From Streptomyces sp. QL37 (GTDB taxonomy: Bacteria; Actinomycetota; Actinomycetes; Streptomycetales; Streptomycetaceae), in assembly GCF_002941025.1 (NCBI RefSeq), contig NZ_PTJS01000001.1, forward strand, positions 4,653,461 to 4,717,460: 64,000 nucleotides of DNA. The letters run 5' to 3'. Below, in pieces: positions 1 to 8,430 of the stretch (position 1 is its first letter; every line of letters begins with the position of its first letter). The translations under genes and the position numbers were made by a program. The notes beneath the pieces are model-generated. The model saw only the letters and a list, made by a program, of their open reading frames with translations, had not been told where the DNA came from and did no database searches.

Positions 1-197
1 AGGTCGTCCATCCGTGAGTCGTTGCGCAGGCTCACCATGACCAGCGGCGGGTCCAGGGACACCGACATGAAGGCCGTCGCCGTCATCCCGACGTCCTCGC
101 CCCGGCCGTCCTCGTCCAGCGGCGGCTCCTGGGCGGTGATCAGCACCACGCCCGCGGCCAGTCGGGACAGGGCGGCTCGGAATTCGTCGTTGCTCAC
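1..197 (-). CDS. Flavin reductase-like FMN-binding protein (N-terminal part)
   Basis: Only the first 65 or so codons lie in the window; the gene runs off the left edge. From the GTG at 197 it reads S-N-D-E-F-R-A-A-L, then an L-A-A-G-V-V-L-I-T stretch and an M-T-A-T-A-F-M-S-V-S-L-D-P-P-L-V stretch. These are the two hallmark segments of the flavin reductase-like family, small split-barrel proteins that bind FMN and often supply reduced flavin to monooxygenases. A purine-rich GAAGGG lies immediately before the GTG, an unusually short spacing, but no other in-frame start is visible. It is divergent from the diguanylate cyclase gene. The partner enzyme cannot be told from this fragment. Confidence 0.75.
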   Translation of the reverse strand, partial: MSNDEFRAALSRLAAGVVLITAQEPPLDEDGRGEDVGMTATAFMSVSLDPPLVMVSLRNDSRMDD

Positions 198-401
198 CCC
201 TTCAGCATGGGGGACGGCTTCGGGGCGCGGGGCGGGGGGAGTCTTCTGCAGCACAGGGGGCACGCTAGTGCCGCGGTGCGCCCCGTCGCATCGGGCCAGG
301 GGACCAGTCGGGTCCTAGGACCACCGCCCCAGGTGTGCCGATTTGCGTTCGGCAAATAAAAGGAGTCCCCGGCTGCGCCCCGGGCAGCCTTTACCATCTG
401 T

Positions 402-417
402 TGTGACTTGAGTCACA
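402..417. promoter_or_regulatory. BldD-like palindrome upstream of the cdgB-like gene
   Basis: TGTGACTTGAGTCACA is a perfect dyad of GTGAC and GTCAC arms. It resembles the published BldD operator (AGTGA-n-TCACC type), and cdgB is a known BldD target in Streptomyces. It lies about 130 bp upstream of the ATG at 545. The 198-544 gap otherwise holds a second dyad at 452-465 and no convincing small gene. Binding is inferred. Confidence 0.5.
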
Positions 418-451
418 GAGAGCAATATTTGTTGACCCTGTGTACCGGGTG

Positions 452-465
452 CACAGCTCACTGTG
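452..465. promoter_or_regulatory. Inverted repeat in the cdgB-like promoter region
   Basis: CACAG-CTCA-CTGTG is a perfect 5-bp dyad with a 4-nt centre, about 80 bp before the ATG at 545. The regulator that would bind it is unknown. Confidence 0.3.
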
Positions 466-544
466 ATTCAGTGGCCGGGACAGTGCAACAAGTACGTCGA
501 TATGAAACCTGGAGTTGCTGTCGAGGTCTCAGGGAGTGCGAGCA

Positions 545-2197
545 ATGGAGGCCGAGTCGGAGCCGTACGTCCGCCTTGCGACCATGCGGCAGTTGCACCA
601 GGCCGTCGCTGATCTCAATACGGCGCGGAGCCTGGCGGACACGCTTCAGTCCGTGGCCGACGGCATCGTCACCGGTCTCGGTTACGAGCTGGGCTGCGTG
701 AACCTCGTCCGCCCCGACGGCGACCTCGTGGTCGCCGCGTTCGCCGGCAACAGCGCCGCGGAAGCCCTGATCACCGGCCGTGTCGGCTCCCGTGAGTCCT
801 GGGAGCGCAGGCTGTCGATGGGCGAGGCCTGGGACGAGCTCCGGTTCATACCCCACACCGAGGGCTGGGTGCTCCTCGACGACGACGTACCGCAGTGGCA
901 CACCGAGGGGCCCGAGCCCCGCTTCGAGGACGAGTGGCACCCCCTGGACCGCCTCTACGCCCCGATGTACGCCTCCGGCGGAGGTCTGGACCTCCTGGGG
1001 GTCATCTCGGTCGACAGGCCGCGCAACGGCCGCCGCCCCGGCGCCTGGGGCCGTGAGGCCCTCCAGATGTACGCCTCCCAAGCGGCCATTGCGATCAGTA
1101 ACGCTCGCCTCCGAGCAAACATGCAGCGGGCACTGGTCAGGCTCGAACGCGAACAGCAGGCGCTGCGCGCCAGCGAGGAATCCTTCCGCCAGGCGTTCGA
1201 GTACGCCCCCAGCGGCATGGCCATCGCCGAGATGGGCGGAGACCAGCACGGCAGGTTGCTGCGCACCAACGACGCGCTCTGCCGGCTCCTGGGACGCCCC
1301 GCGTCCGTCCTGCGCCGCTACTCCTTCGCCGACCTCGTCCATCCCGAGGACATCGGGACCCTGCTCCGTACGTCGGCCGAGGGGGGAAGGGCGGAGCTGC
1401 GGCTCGGGCGCAGGGACGGCACGTATCTCTGGGTCTCGCTGCGCAACTCCGTCGTCGCCGACACCACCGACGGGCCGCGTTTCCTGCTCACCCATGTCGA
1501 GGACATCGAGGAGCGCAAGCGCAACGAGCTGAATCTCGCGCACCGTGCCTCGCACGACGCGCTCACCGGTCTGCCCAACAGCGCCGAGCTGCGCTCCCGG
1601 CTCGGCGCGCGGCTGTGTGAGAGGCCTCACTCGGTCACCTCCAGCGCGATCGAGGCGCTGGACGCGGCCTACGGCGACGTCGAGAGCGCGGTGCACGGCT
1701 ACCGGGCGGACGGCTACGAGGGGGAGATCGCCCCGGGCGTCGGCCCCTACGACCACCATGTGCACATCGTGGCGCCCGACCCGGACCGCGACGACGGCAC
1801 CAAGGGGCTCGCGGTGCTCTTCTGCGACCTGGACGGCTTCAAGTCCATCAACGACCGCTTCGGGCATCACGCGGGTGACGCGGTTCTCATCGAGGTCGCC
1901 CGGCGGCTCACGACCTGCGTACGGGACGGTGACACGGTCGCGCGGCTCGGGGGTGACGAATTCGTCGTCCTCGCGGACGGTCTCGGGGCCGCAGATGCCG
2001 CGGATCTGGCCGTACGCTTGCGTAACGCCATCATTCCGCCCATCCGGGTGGACGGCCGGGCAGTCAGGGTCGGGGCGAGTTTCGGTATCGGCTGGGCCGA
2101 GTGCGGCATGACCGAGGAAGAGGTCCTGCACTCCGCCGACCAGCGGATGTATGTGGAGAAGCGGTCCCGATCGAAGGTTCACCGCAGAGCCGGCTGA
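545..2197 (+). CDS. cdgB: GAF-PAS-GGDEF diguanylate cyclase (CdgB-like)
   Basis: Predicted to make cyclic di-GMP from two GTP; in Streptomyces this controls the vegetative-to-reproductive switch through BldD. The 550-residue product has a GAF domain (about 10-185), a PAS/PAC domain (about 205-335) and a C-terminal GGDEF domain. The R-L-G-G-D-E-F active site is at about residues 466-472. An R-D-G-D motif five residues upstream is the inhibitory I-site, so product feedback is expected. No EAL or HD-GYP domain is seen. The GGDEF fold carries an extra stretch of about 70 residues between its first helix (D-A-L-T-G-L-P) and the F-C-D-L-D-G-F strand. ATG 545 is preferred over an upstream TTG at 515 because AGGGAG sits 7-8 nt before it. 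The domain order and neighbourhood match S. coelicolor CdgB. Confidence 0.9.
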   Translation: MEAESEPYVRLATMRQLHQAVADLNTARSLADTLQSVADGIVTGLGYELGCVNLVRPDGDLVVAAFAGNSAAEALITGRVGSRESWERRLSMGEAWDELRFIPHTEGWVLLDDDVPQWHTEGPEPRFEDEWHPLDRLYAPMYASGGGLDLLGVISVDRPRNGRRPGAWGREALQMYASQAAIAISNARLRANMQRALVRLEREQQALRASEESFRQAFEYAPSGMAIAEMGGDQHGRLLRTNDALCRLLGRPASVLRRYSFADLVHPEDIGTLLRTSAEGGRAELRLGRRDGTYLWVSLRNSVVADTTDGPRFLLTHVEDIEERKRNELNLAHRASHDALTGLPNSAELRSRLGARLCERPHSVTSSAIEALDAAYGDVESAVHGYRADGYEGEIAPGVGPYDHHVHIVAPDPDRDDGTKGLAVLFCDLDGFKSINDRFGHHAGDAVLIEVARRLTTCVRDGDTVARLGGDEFVVLADGLGAADAADLAVRLRNAIIPPIRVDGRAVRVGASFGIGWAECGMTEEEVLHSADQRMYVEKRSRSKVHRRAG

Positions 2198-2329
2198 CGT
2201 TCACGCCCTGGCTGTCCCCGTACACCGCCCGGTTTTCCGGGGGACCGAGAGCAATTCGACGCGTGCTCCGTTCGGGGTAGGCTCGGCCGGTCGGCGACGG
2301 CTGGCGACATGGTGAGGAGTGACCCAGGG

Positions 2330-3298
2330 ATGACGGCCGGAAACAACGGCGCGAGCAAGCCCGAGGACGACGATCCGTTCGGCTATCTGTACGAGGACGG
2401 GCGGGCGGCAGGCGCACAGCCGCCCGGGCAGGGTGGATACGGCTACCCCGGTCCGGCCGCGCAGCCCGGTGTGCCCAGAACGTCGTACAACCAGGTGCGG
2501 ACGGTCGGTGAGCGCCAGTACGGGCAGGTGCCGCCGCAGCAGGCGTACGGTCAGCAGCCCCCGCCGCAGTACGGCCAGCCGAACCCGCAGTACGCGGCGC
2601 CGGAGACCTACCCCGGCGGCGCGGTGACCGCGCAGCACGGGTCGGTGCCGGGCGGTAACGGCGGTCCCGGTCGTGGGGGCCCCAACACCAAGGCGCTGCT
2701 CATCGCGGCCGTCGCGGTGGTCGCGGTCGTGCTCATCGGCATCGGCGCGGCGCTGATGACCGGCGACGACAGCGACGGGAAGAAGGACGAGGCCGGGTCG
2801 TCGGCGGGTCCGGCCGACGAGGTCGAGGACTCCCCGAAGCCCGAGAAGTCCGCGAAGCCGTCCAAGGAGTCCGTCGACCTGCCCGAGCAGGACGCGGCGA
2901 CGCTGACGCTCGGGGGCACGGCCTCCCTGGACAACACCGTCAAGGGTGCCAAGAGCGCGAACGGCCAGTACATCAGCCTCAACGAGGTCGGCCGGTCGGC
3001 CACCTGGACGGTCGATGTGCCCGAGAGCGGTGAATACACGCTGTTCGTGACGTACGGCGTGCCCGGCAAGGACGCCAAGGCGTCCCTGACGGTCAACGAC
3101 GAGGACCCCCGCTCCATCAACATGAAGAACTTCGCGAACGCCGCGGAGGGCGACCTGGAGAAGGGCTGGACCAGGACGTACGCCTGGGTCCAGCTGGAGA
3201 AGGGGTCGAACTCGCTGATGCTCTCGTGCAACGAGGGCGACTCGTGCGACGCCAACCTCGACCAGCTGTCGCTGAAGTCGGGTCACGTCCAGAACTGA
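2330..3298 (+). CDS. Membrane-anchored protein with a CBM6/35-like C-terminal domain
   Basis: The 322-residue product starts with a hydrophilic Pro/Gln/Tyr/Gly-rich cytoplasmic segment (about 1-120). One membrane helix follows (A-L-L-I-A-A-V-A-V-V, about 123-145), then a charged Lys/Glu/Ser linker, then a beta-rich C-terminal domain of about 130 residues. That domain has the feel of a carbohydrate-binding module of the CBM6/35 type (T-W-T-V-D-V-P-E-S-G-E-Y-T-L-F-V-T-Y pattern, two cysteines near the end). It may bind cell-wall or extracellular glycan, but this rests on fold pattern only. ATG 2330 is chosen because GAGGAG lies about 11 nt upstream; an in-frame ATG at 2309 is possible. It stands alone between cdgB and the convergent kinase gene. 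Confidence 0.7.
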   Translation: MTAGNNGASKPEDDDPFGYLYEDGRAAGAQPPGQGGYGYPGPAAQPGVPRTSYNQVRTVGERQYGQVPPQQAYGQQPPPQYGQPNPQYAAPETYPGGAVTAQHGSVPGGNGGPGRGGPNTKALLIAAVAVVAVVLIGIGAALMTGDDSDGKKDEAGSSAGPADEVEDSPKPEKSAKPSKESVDLPEQDAATLTLGGTASLDNTVKGAKSANGQYISLNEVGRSATWTVDVPESGEYTLFVTYGVPGKDAKASLTVNDEDPRSINMKNFANAAEGDLEKGWTRTYAWVQLEKGSNSLMLSCNEGDSCDANLDQLSLKSGHVQN

Positions 3299-3389
3299 TC
3301 CGCCGCTCAGGAAACGCTCAGGAAGCCAGCACCACCGTCGTCCCGGTCATCGCCCAGCGAGCCGGGACGCGGTCGTTCCCGGGGACCTC

Positions 3390-4322
3390 TCAGGCCGCCG
3401 GCGCGTGCTGTTCGACGGCGACGCGGGTCATCAGGTCCTCGTAGGCCGCGCGGTCGAACTCGCCGGCCGCCGGAGCCAGGACCGTCGCCGTGGACAGGGC
3501 CACCGCGCGCGTCAGCCGGTCCCGCCAGCCCAGCCCTTCGGCGAGGGCGGACAGCAGCCCGGCCACGGCGGAGTCACCCGCGCCCGTCGGGTTGCCCCGT
3601 ACGGCGGTCGGCGGTGCGGCCCGCCAGACGCCGTCGGGGGTGACGGCGAGGAGTCCGTCCGCGCCGAGCGACGCGACGACGCTGTGCGCGCCCCGGCGGC
3701 GCGCGTCGCGGGTGGCGCGCAGGGGTTCGCGGGCGCCGGTGAGCCGGGCGAGCTCGTCGGCGTTCGGCTTGACGAGGTCGGGGCGGGCAGCGATGCCGCG
3801 CCGCAGGGGTTCGCCGTCGGTGTCCAGGAGCACGGGTACGCCGGCCGCGCGGGCGAGCCGTACGAGTTCCGCGTACGCGCCGACATGGATGCCGGGGGGC
3901 AGGCTGCCGCAGAGGGCGACGGCCGCGGCCCCGGGGAGCAGCTCTCCGAACGTGCCGAGGAAGGCCGCCCATTCACCGGCCCCGATGTGCGGGCCCGGCT
4001 CGTTGAGCTGGGTGGTGTCGCCGCTGGAGCGGTCGACGACGGCGAGGGTGCGGCGGGTGTTACCGGCGACGGGGACGAGCGCGTCGGTGGGGCGGTGGGG
4101 GAGCGCGCCGAGGAGTTCGCGCAGGACAGCTCCGGTGGCGCCGCCGGCGAAGCCGGTCACCACGGTGTCGTGGCCGAGCGCGGAGAGCACCCGGGCCACG
4201 TTGACGCCCTTGCCGCCGGGGCGCTCGGTCACCTCGTCGACGCGGTGGCTGGTGTGCGGGGCGAGGGCGGGGACGGCGTAGGTCAGGTCGAGTGCCGTGT
4301 TCAGTGTGACGGTCAGTATCAC
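3390..4322 (-). CDS. PfkB-family sugar-phosphate kinase (1-phosphofructokinase/LacC type)
   Basis: A 310-residue ribokinase-fold enzyme. It opens with I-L-T-V-T-L-N-T-A-L-D, typical of FruK/LacC-type hexose-phosphate kinases. It carries the first PfkB signature G-G-K-G-V-N-V-A-R near residues 37-45 and the second, N-P-T-G-A-G-D-S, near 240-247, whose Asp is the catalytic base. It likely phosphorylates fructose 1-phosphate or tagatose 6-phosphate; the substrate cannot be fixed from sequence. The gene lies downstream of nagKA on the same strand, with a 161-bp gap holding a hairpin, so it is probably a separate unit. Confidence 0.85.
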   Translation of the reverse strand: MILTVTLNTALDLTYAVPALAPHTSHRVDEVTERPGGKGVNVARVLSALGHDTVVTGFAGGATGAVLRELLGALPHRPTDALVPVAGNTRRTLAVVDRSSGDTTQLNEPGPHIGAGEWAAFLGTFGELLPGAAAVALCGSLPPGIHVGAYAELVRLARAAGVPVLLDTDGEPLRRGIAARPDLVKPNADELARLTGAREPLRATRDARRRGAHSVVASLGADGLLAVTPDGVWRAAPPTAVRGNPTGAGDSAVAGLLSALAEGLGWRDRLTRAVALSTATVLAPAAGEFDRAAYEDLMTRVAVEQHAPAA

Positions 4323-4400
4323 CTGTACCGGCCCCCGGTTCCTTGGTCGTCCGTGCTCACGCGCCGTCTCCCTGCGGCGCCGTCCCTGGTGATCATGCCA

Positions 4401-4446
4401 AAGAGGCGGCGGTCGTCCCAGGTTTCCGGGACAACCGCCGTCTCTT
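4401..4446 (-). terminator. Hairpin terminator after nagA
   Basis: A long inverted repeat with arms 4401-4419 and 4428-4446 (17 of 19 positions pair) and an 8-nt loop, just beyond the nagA stop at 4484. Without a strong U-tract it fits the GC-rich hairpin terminators common in Streptomyces. Confidence 0.55.
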
Positions 4447-4483
4447 CGTTACGTGTTCAATCGCCCGTCGGCCGGCCGGGCGG

Positions 4484-5638
4484 TCAGGCGGCCGGGGGCT
4501 CCACGATCCACTCGCCCCGGCGCATGACGCCCTTGACCGCGAAGTCCGCGTCCAGGACCACCAGGTCGGCGTCCTTGCCCGGGTCCAGCGAGCCGACCTT
4601 GTCGTACAGGCCGAGGAGCCGGGCCGGGTTGGCGGAGATGGACCGGACGACGTCGTCGACGGGGATCCGGTCGATGGTCACGGCCCTGCGGAACGCGGTG
4701 TCCAGGGTGAGGGTGGAGCCCGCGATCGAACCGCCCTCCACCAGGCGTGCGACACCGTCCTTGACCTCTACGGCGAGCGGTCCGAGCTGGTACATGCCGT
4801 CGCCCCCGCCGGCCGCGTCCATGGCGTCGGTGATCAGCGCGACCCGGCCGGCGCCCGCGTGGTGGTAGGCGAGCTCCAGGGCGGCCGGGTGCAGATGCGT
4901 ACCGTCGTTGATCAGCTCGACGGTGACCCGCTCGTCCTCCAGGAGCGCCGCCACCGGGCCGGGGGCCCGGTGGCCGATGGCGGGCATCGCGTTGAAGAGG
5001 TGGGTGGCGACGGTCGCGCCCGCGTCGATCGCCTCGACGGTCTGCTCGTACGTCGCGTCCGTGTGGCCGACGGCGGCGATCACCCCGTGTTCGGCGAGCA
5101 GCCGTACGGACTCGATGCCGCCCGGGAGTTCGGTGGCGAGGGTGACCATCCTGGCGCTCCCGCGCGCCGCGTCGAGCAGCTTGCGGACCTCTGCGGGGTC
5201 GGGGTCGCGGAGGAGGACCTCGCTGTGGGCGCCCTTGCGGCACGGGGAGATGAAGGGGCCCTCGAAGTGGACTCCGGCGAGCTCGCCCTGCTCGACCAGT
5301 TCGGAGAGGAGGCCGGCCTGACGGGCCAGGAAGTCCATCTCGCCGGTGACGGTCGAGGCGACGACGGTCGTCGTGCCGCGCACGCGGTGCGCCCGCACCG
5401 CGGTCAGGGCGTCCTCGGCGGTGCCGGTGGCGAAGGACGCGCCGCCGCCGCCGTGGTTGTGGATGTCCACGAAGCCGGGGACCACCCAGTGGCCCGAGAG
5501 GTCGACGGTCCGGGAGTCCTCCCGCGTGCTGCCGGCGATCCGGGTGCCCTCGACGATCACCCGGCCGTTTTCGACGGTGCCGGTGGGAAGCACCACCCGG
5601 GCACCTGCGAGAACCGTGCTGTCTGCGCGTCCGGCCAT
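4484..5638 (-). CDS. nagA: N-acetylglucosamine-6-phosphate deacetylase
   Basis: Removes acetate from GlcNAc-6-phosphate to give glucosamine-6-phosphate in chitin and cell-wall sugar recycling. The 384-residue product has the amidohydrolase set: V-D-I-H-N-H metal ligands, G-V-H-F-E-G-P-F with the conserved Glu, G-H-T-D-A, T-H-L-F-N-A-M, and L-I-T-D-A-M with the catalytic Asp. The ATG at 5638 shares its A with the TGA of the upstream kinase gene (TGATG), which argues for translational coupling and for this start over the longer open frame. Co-transcribed with the ROK kinase; the DasR-type site upstream of that gene should control both. Confidence 0.95.
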   Translation of the reverse strand: MAGRADSTVLAGARVVLPTGTVENGRVIVEGTRIAGSTREDSRTVDLSGHWVVPGFVDIHNHGGGGASFATGTAEDALTAVRAHRVRGTTTVVASTVTGEMDFLARQAGLLSELVEQGELAGVHFEGPFISPCRKGAHSEVLLRDPDPAEVRKLLDAARGSARMVTLATELPGGIESVRLLAEHGVIAAVGHTDATYEQTVEAIDAGATVATHLFNAMPAIGHRAPGPVAALLEDERVTVELINDGTHLHPAALELAYHHAGAGRVALITDAMDAAGGGDGMYQLGPLAVEVKDGVARLVEGGSIAGSTLTLDTAFRRAVTIDRIPVDDVVRSISANPARLLGLYDKVGSLDPGKDADLVVLDADFAVKGVMRRGEWIVEPPAA

Positions 5639-6570
5639 CAGGCGGAAACCTCCGTGGAGAGTAGATCCCAGGCGAGCAGCCCTGCGCCCAGGCATCCGGC
5701 GGTGTCCCCGAGGGCCGCCGGGACGATGTGAGGCAGCTTCTGGAACGTGACCCGTTCCTCGACAGCCGCACGCAGTGGTGTGAACAAGGTTTCCCCGGCC
5801 TCGGCGAGTCCGCCACCGATGATGAGCGTGCGGGGGTCCAGCAGGGTGAGCGCGGTGACCAGCCCCGCGGCCAGCGCGTCGACGGCGTCCCGCCATACGC
5901 GCAGGGCCGCCGGGTCGCCCGAGGCCACGGCCTTCGCGCAGTCCGCGGCGTCCGCGTCGGGGTCCCCGGACGCGGCGGCCCAGGCTCTGGACACGGCGGC
6001 GGCCGAGGCGAGGGTCTCCAGGCAGCCGCGCTGGCCGCAGCCGCATTCCGGGCCGTCCGGGCGGACCACGACGTGGCCGATCTCGCCCGCGTAACCGTGG
6101 GCGCCCGCCTCGATGGTGCCCGCGATGCCGATGGCCCCGGCGATCCCGGTGCCCAGCGGCACGAACAGGAAGCGGTCCGCTCCCCGGCCGGCGCCGATCC
6201 GTCCCTCGGCGAGGCCGCCGGTCCGGACGTCGTGGCCGAGCGCGACGGGCAGGCCGCCGAGCCGTTCGCCGAGCAGCTTCCGCAGGGGCACGTCGCGCCA
6301 GCCCAGGTTGGCGGCGTAGACGGCGATCCCGCGCTCCGCGTCGACGATGCCGGGCACGGCGACCCCGGCGGCGGCGGCGCCTTCGCCCAGGTGCTCCTCG
6401 CCGTACGCGCGGAGGTCCTCGGCGAAGGCGAGGATCGTCTCCACGACGGCCTCGGCGCCGCGGTCCCTGCCGGTGGCCCGGCGCGCCTCGTGGAGGAGGG
6501 TGCCGTCGGCCCCGACCAGAGCGGCCTTCATTCCTGTGCCGCCCACATCGAGGGCGATGACGTGTCTCAC
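5638..6570 (-). CDS. nagK: ROK-family N-acetylglucosamine kinase
   Basis: A 310-residue ROK sugar kinase: an N-terminal ATP-binding A-L-D-V-G-G-T-G motif, a G-H-D-V catalytic segment, and the ROK zinc motif C-G-C-G-Q-R-G-C-L-E. The gene directly precedes and overlaps nagA by one base, and a DasR-like site lies 29-44 bp upstream. This is the arrangement of the S. coelicolor nagKA operon, so GlcNAc kinase is the most likely activity, feeding NagA. A glucokinase role cannot be excluded from motifs alone. Confidence 0.88.
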   Translation of the reverse strand: MRHVIALDVGGTGMKAALVGADGTLLHEARRATGRDRGAEAVVETILAFAEDLRAYGEEHLGEGAAAAGVAVPGIVDAERGIAVYAANLGWRDVPLRKLLGERLGGLPVALGHDVRTGGLAEGRIGAGRGADRFLFVPLGTGIAGAIGIAGTIEAGAHGYAGEIGHVVVRPDGPECGCGQRGCLETLASAAAVSRAWAAASGDPDADAADCAKAVASGDPAALRVWRDAVDALAAGLVTALTLLDPRTLIIGGGLAEAGETLFTPLRAAVEERVTFQKLPHIVPAALGDTAGCLGAGLLAWDLLSTEVSA

Positions 6571-6598
6571 GGAAGACAGTTTCGCCCGCCGACCCCTA

Positions 6599-6614
6599 AA
6601 AGGTCTAGTCCACT
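6599..6614. promoter_or_regulatory. DasR-responsive element (dre)
   Basis: The 16-mer AAAGGTCTAGTCCACT matches the dre consensus ACTGGTCTAGACCACT at 13 of 16 positions, including the central GGTCTAG. It lies just upstream of nagK, where dre sites are found in other Streptomyces. DasR is released by glucosamine-6-phosphate, so nagKA would be induced by its own pathway product. The divergent lipoprotein gene at 6760 could also be affected. Confidence 0.85.
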
Positions 6615-6759
6615 ATCGTGGTTTGTTGAGCACCCATACAAAACGGCCCTGCTAGATTGCCGAACCGATACGCAGGTGGTGTAGACCTCCGTGCGGTCGT
6701 GAGGCAGTATCGCGGGTTCGCCGTCGGGAGCGTCGGCGTCCGCGTCGACCAATGTAGGG

Positions 6760-8037
6760 ATGGGCAAGGCTGTGCAGCGGCGCTATGTGGGTCTGACCGC
6801 GGTGGTGGCCGCATTCGGAATGACGGCAACGTTGTCGGGGTGCGGTTCGGACACCGGGGGCGGCGACGTCACCCTGCGGATGGTCGCGGCCGACTACGGC
6901 ACGAGTGCGGAGAACAGCTCCCAGAAGTACTGGGACGACGTCGCCGGGAAGTTCGAGAAGGCCAACCCCGACATCAAGGTCGAGGTCAGCGTCTACTCCT
7001 GGAAGGACGTCGACCGCAAGGTCGCCGAGATGGTGAAGGCCGGCAAGGCCCCCGACATCGCGCAGATCGGGGCGTACGCCGACTACGCCAAGGCGGGCAA
7101 GCTCTACGCCGCCGACGAGATGATCGCCATCCGCACCGGGTCCAACTTCCTGCCCTCGCTCACCGACGCGGGTGAGGTCGACAACAGCCTGTACGGCCTC
7201 CCGTTCGTGGCCAGCACCCGGCTCCTCTTCTACAACAAGGGCCTCTTCGCCAAGGCGGGCCTCGGGGCCCCGCAGACCTGGGACGACATCCAGAGCGACG
7301 CCACCGCGCTCAAGCAGCGCGGCGTGACCTACCCCTTCGCGCTGCCGCTCGGCCAGGAGGAGTCCCAGGCCGAGACCCTGATGTGGCTGCTCAGCGGGGG
7401 CGGCGGCTACACGGACGAGGTCGGCAACTACAACATCGACTCCCAGGCCAACATAGAGACCTTCAAGTGGCTGAAGAACGACCTCGTGGGCAAGGGGCTC
7501 ACCGGCCCGGTCGCCCCGGGGAAGCTCGACCGGGCGAAGGCCTTCGACGCGTTCACCAAGGGTGACGTCGGCATGCTCAACGGCCACCCGACGCTGATGC
7601 AGGAGGCCGAGAAGAAGGGCGTCGAGGTCGGCATGGTCCCGCTGCCCGGGATCGAGGGGCCGACCAAGGGCTCGATGGGCGTGGCCGACTGGATGATGGG
7701 CTTCAAGCAGAACGGCCACCGGGCGGAGATCGGCAAGTTCCTCGACTTCGCCTACACGGACGAGAACGTGCTCGCCTTCGCCGACCAGTACGACCTGCTG
7801 CCCGTGACCGGCACCGCGTCCGCCGCGATGGAGGCGGACAGCAAGCACAAGCAGCTGCGCGAGTTCCTGTCGGCGCTGCCGAACTCGCAGCTGTACCCGT
7901 TCGGCAAGACGTCGTGGGCGCAGGCGAGCGAGAGCATCAAGGAGAAGATCGGCTCCGCGGTCGAGCCCGGCGGCAGCCCGGAGAGCGTGCTCGTGGACAT
8001 CGCGTCCCAGGCCCGGCAGGCGGAGAGTGCCGAGTAG
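6760..8037 (+). CDS. Sugar ABC transporter solute-binding lipoprotein
   Basis: A 425-residue cluster-B substrate-binding protein of the maltose/oligosaccharide type. It has a basic N-terminus, a hydrophobic h-region and an L-S-G-C lipobox with the lipidated Cys at about residue 28. The mature domain shows the family pattern (K-Y-W-D-D-V-A-G-K-F-E-K-A-N-P-D-I-K-V-E-V) and a Trp-rich binding face. No permease or ATPase gene is next to it, so it either shares components encoded elsewhere or is an orphan receptor. The ribosome-binding site (TAGGG abutting the ATG) is weak. The ligand is not predictable, though divergence from nagKA hints at an amino-sugar context. Confidence 0.85.
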   Translation: MGKAVQRRYVGLTAVVAAFGMTATLSGCGSDTGGGDVTLRMVAADYGTSAENSSQKYWDDVAGKFEKANPDIKVEVSVYSWKDVDRKVAEMVKAGKAPDIAQIGAYADYAKAGKLYAADEMIAIRTGSNFLPSLTDAGEVDNSLYGLPFVASTRLLFYNKGLFAKAGLGAPQTWDDIQSDATALKQRGVTYPFALPLGQEESQAETLMWLLSGGGGYTDEVGNYNIDSQANIETFKWLKNDLVGKGLTGPVAPGKLDRAKAFDAFTKGDVGMLNGHPTLMQEAEKKGVEVGMVPLPGIEGPTKGSMGVADWMMGFKQNGHRAEIGKFLDFAYTDENVLAFADQYDLLPVTGTASAAMEADSKHKQLREFLSALPNSQLYPFGKTSWAQASESIKEKIGSAVEPGGSPESVLVDIASQARQAESAE

Positions 8038-8051
8038 GTAGGTTGGTTCAT

Positions 8052-8318
8052 ATGACCGGCCCTCGCCCTCCCGATGACGACGCGGACTCCGCTGCCCCGC
8101 TCTCCGACCAGGAGCGCGCGGTGCTGGCCCTGGAGCGGCGCTCCTGGCCCGGCCCCGGCGCGAAGGAGCGGGCGATCCGGGAGGACCTGGGCATCTCGCC
8201 GGTCCGCTACTACCAGCTGCTCAACGCGCTGCTGGACGACCGGCGGGCGCTGGAGGCGGACCCGGTGACGGTGAACCGGCTGCGGCGGGTCCGGGACGCG
8301 AGGCGCGGGCGACGCTGA
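8052..8318 (+). CDS. DUF3263 family protein
   Basis: An 88-residue protein starting at ATG 8052, 14 bp after the lipoprotein stop. The central segment (L-S-D-Q-E-R-A-V-L-A-L-E-R-R-S-W, then R-E-D-L-G-I-S-P-V-R-Y-Y-Q-L-L-N-A-L) is the actinobacterial DUF3263 signature and reads like a compact helix-turn-helix. A DNA-binding role is plausible but unproven. The longer open frame from 7914 overlaps the lipoprotein gene and is not needed. Confidence 0.8.
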   Translation: MTGPRPPDDDADSAAPLSDQERAVLALERRSWPGPGAKERAIREDLGISPVRYYQLLNALLDDRRALEADPVTVNRLRRVRDARRGRR

Positions 8319-8330
8319 ACCCGGGCCTGC

Positions 8331-8376
8331 CGGGGCTCCGCCCCTGACCCCACGCCTCAAACGCCGGCGGGGCTGG
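8331..8376. repeat. Streptomyces-type dispersed intergenic repeat
   Basis: The segment built on GGGGCTCCGCCCCTGACCCC followed by CGCCTCAAACGCCGGCGGGG resembles a short GC-rich repeat that recurs between genes in many Streptomyces genomes. Its internal GGGGC/GCCCC can fold, so it may act as a terminator after the DUF3263 gene. Copy number cannot be judged from one window. Confidence 0.55.
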
Positions 8377-8430
8377 TTCTGCCCCCGTGGATGTCGGGGC
8401 GGATACGTGCTCACCGATTAGGCTCGGGCC

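Noticed and set aside
458..2182. Long minus-strand open frame opposite the cyclase gene
   Set aside because: It is a GC-codon shadow of the GAF-PAS-GGDEF gene, with Arg/Val-rich low-complexity translation and no ribosome site. The same holds for most long antisense frames in this window.
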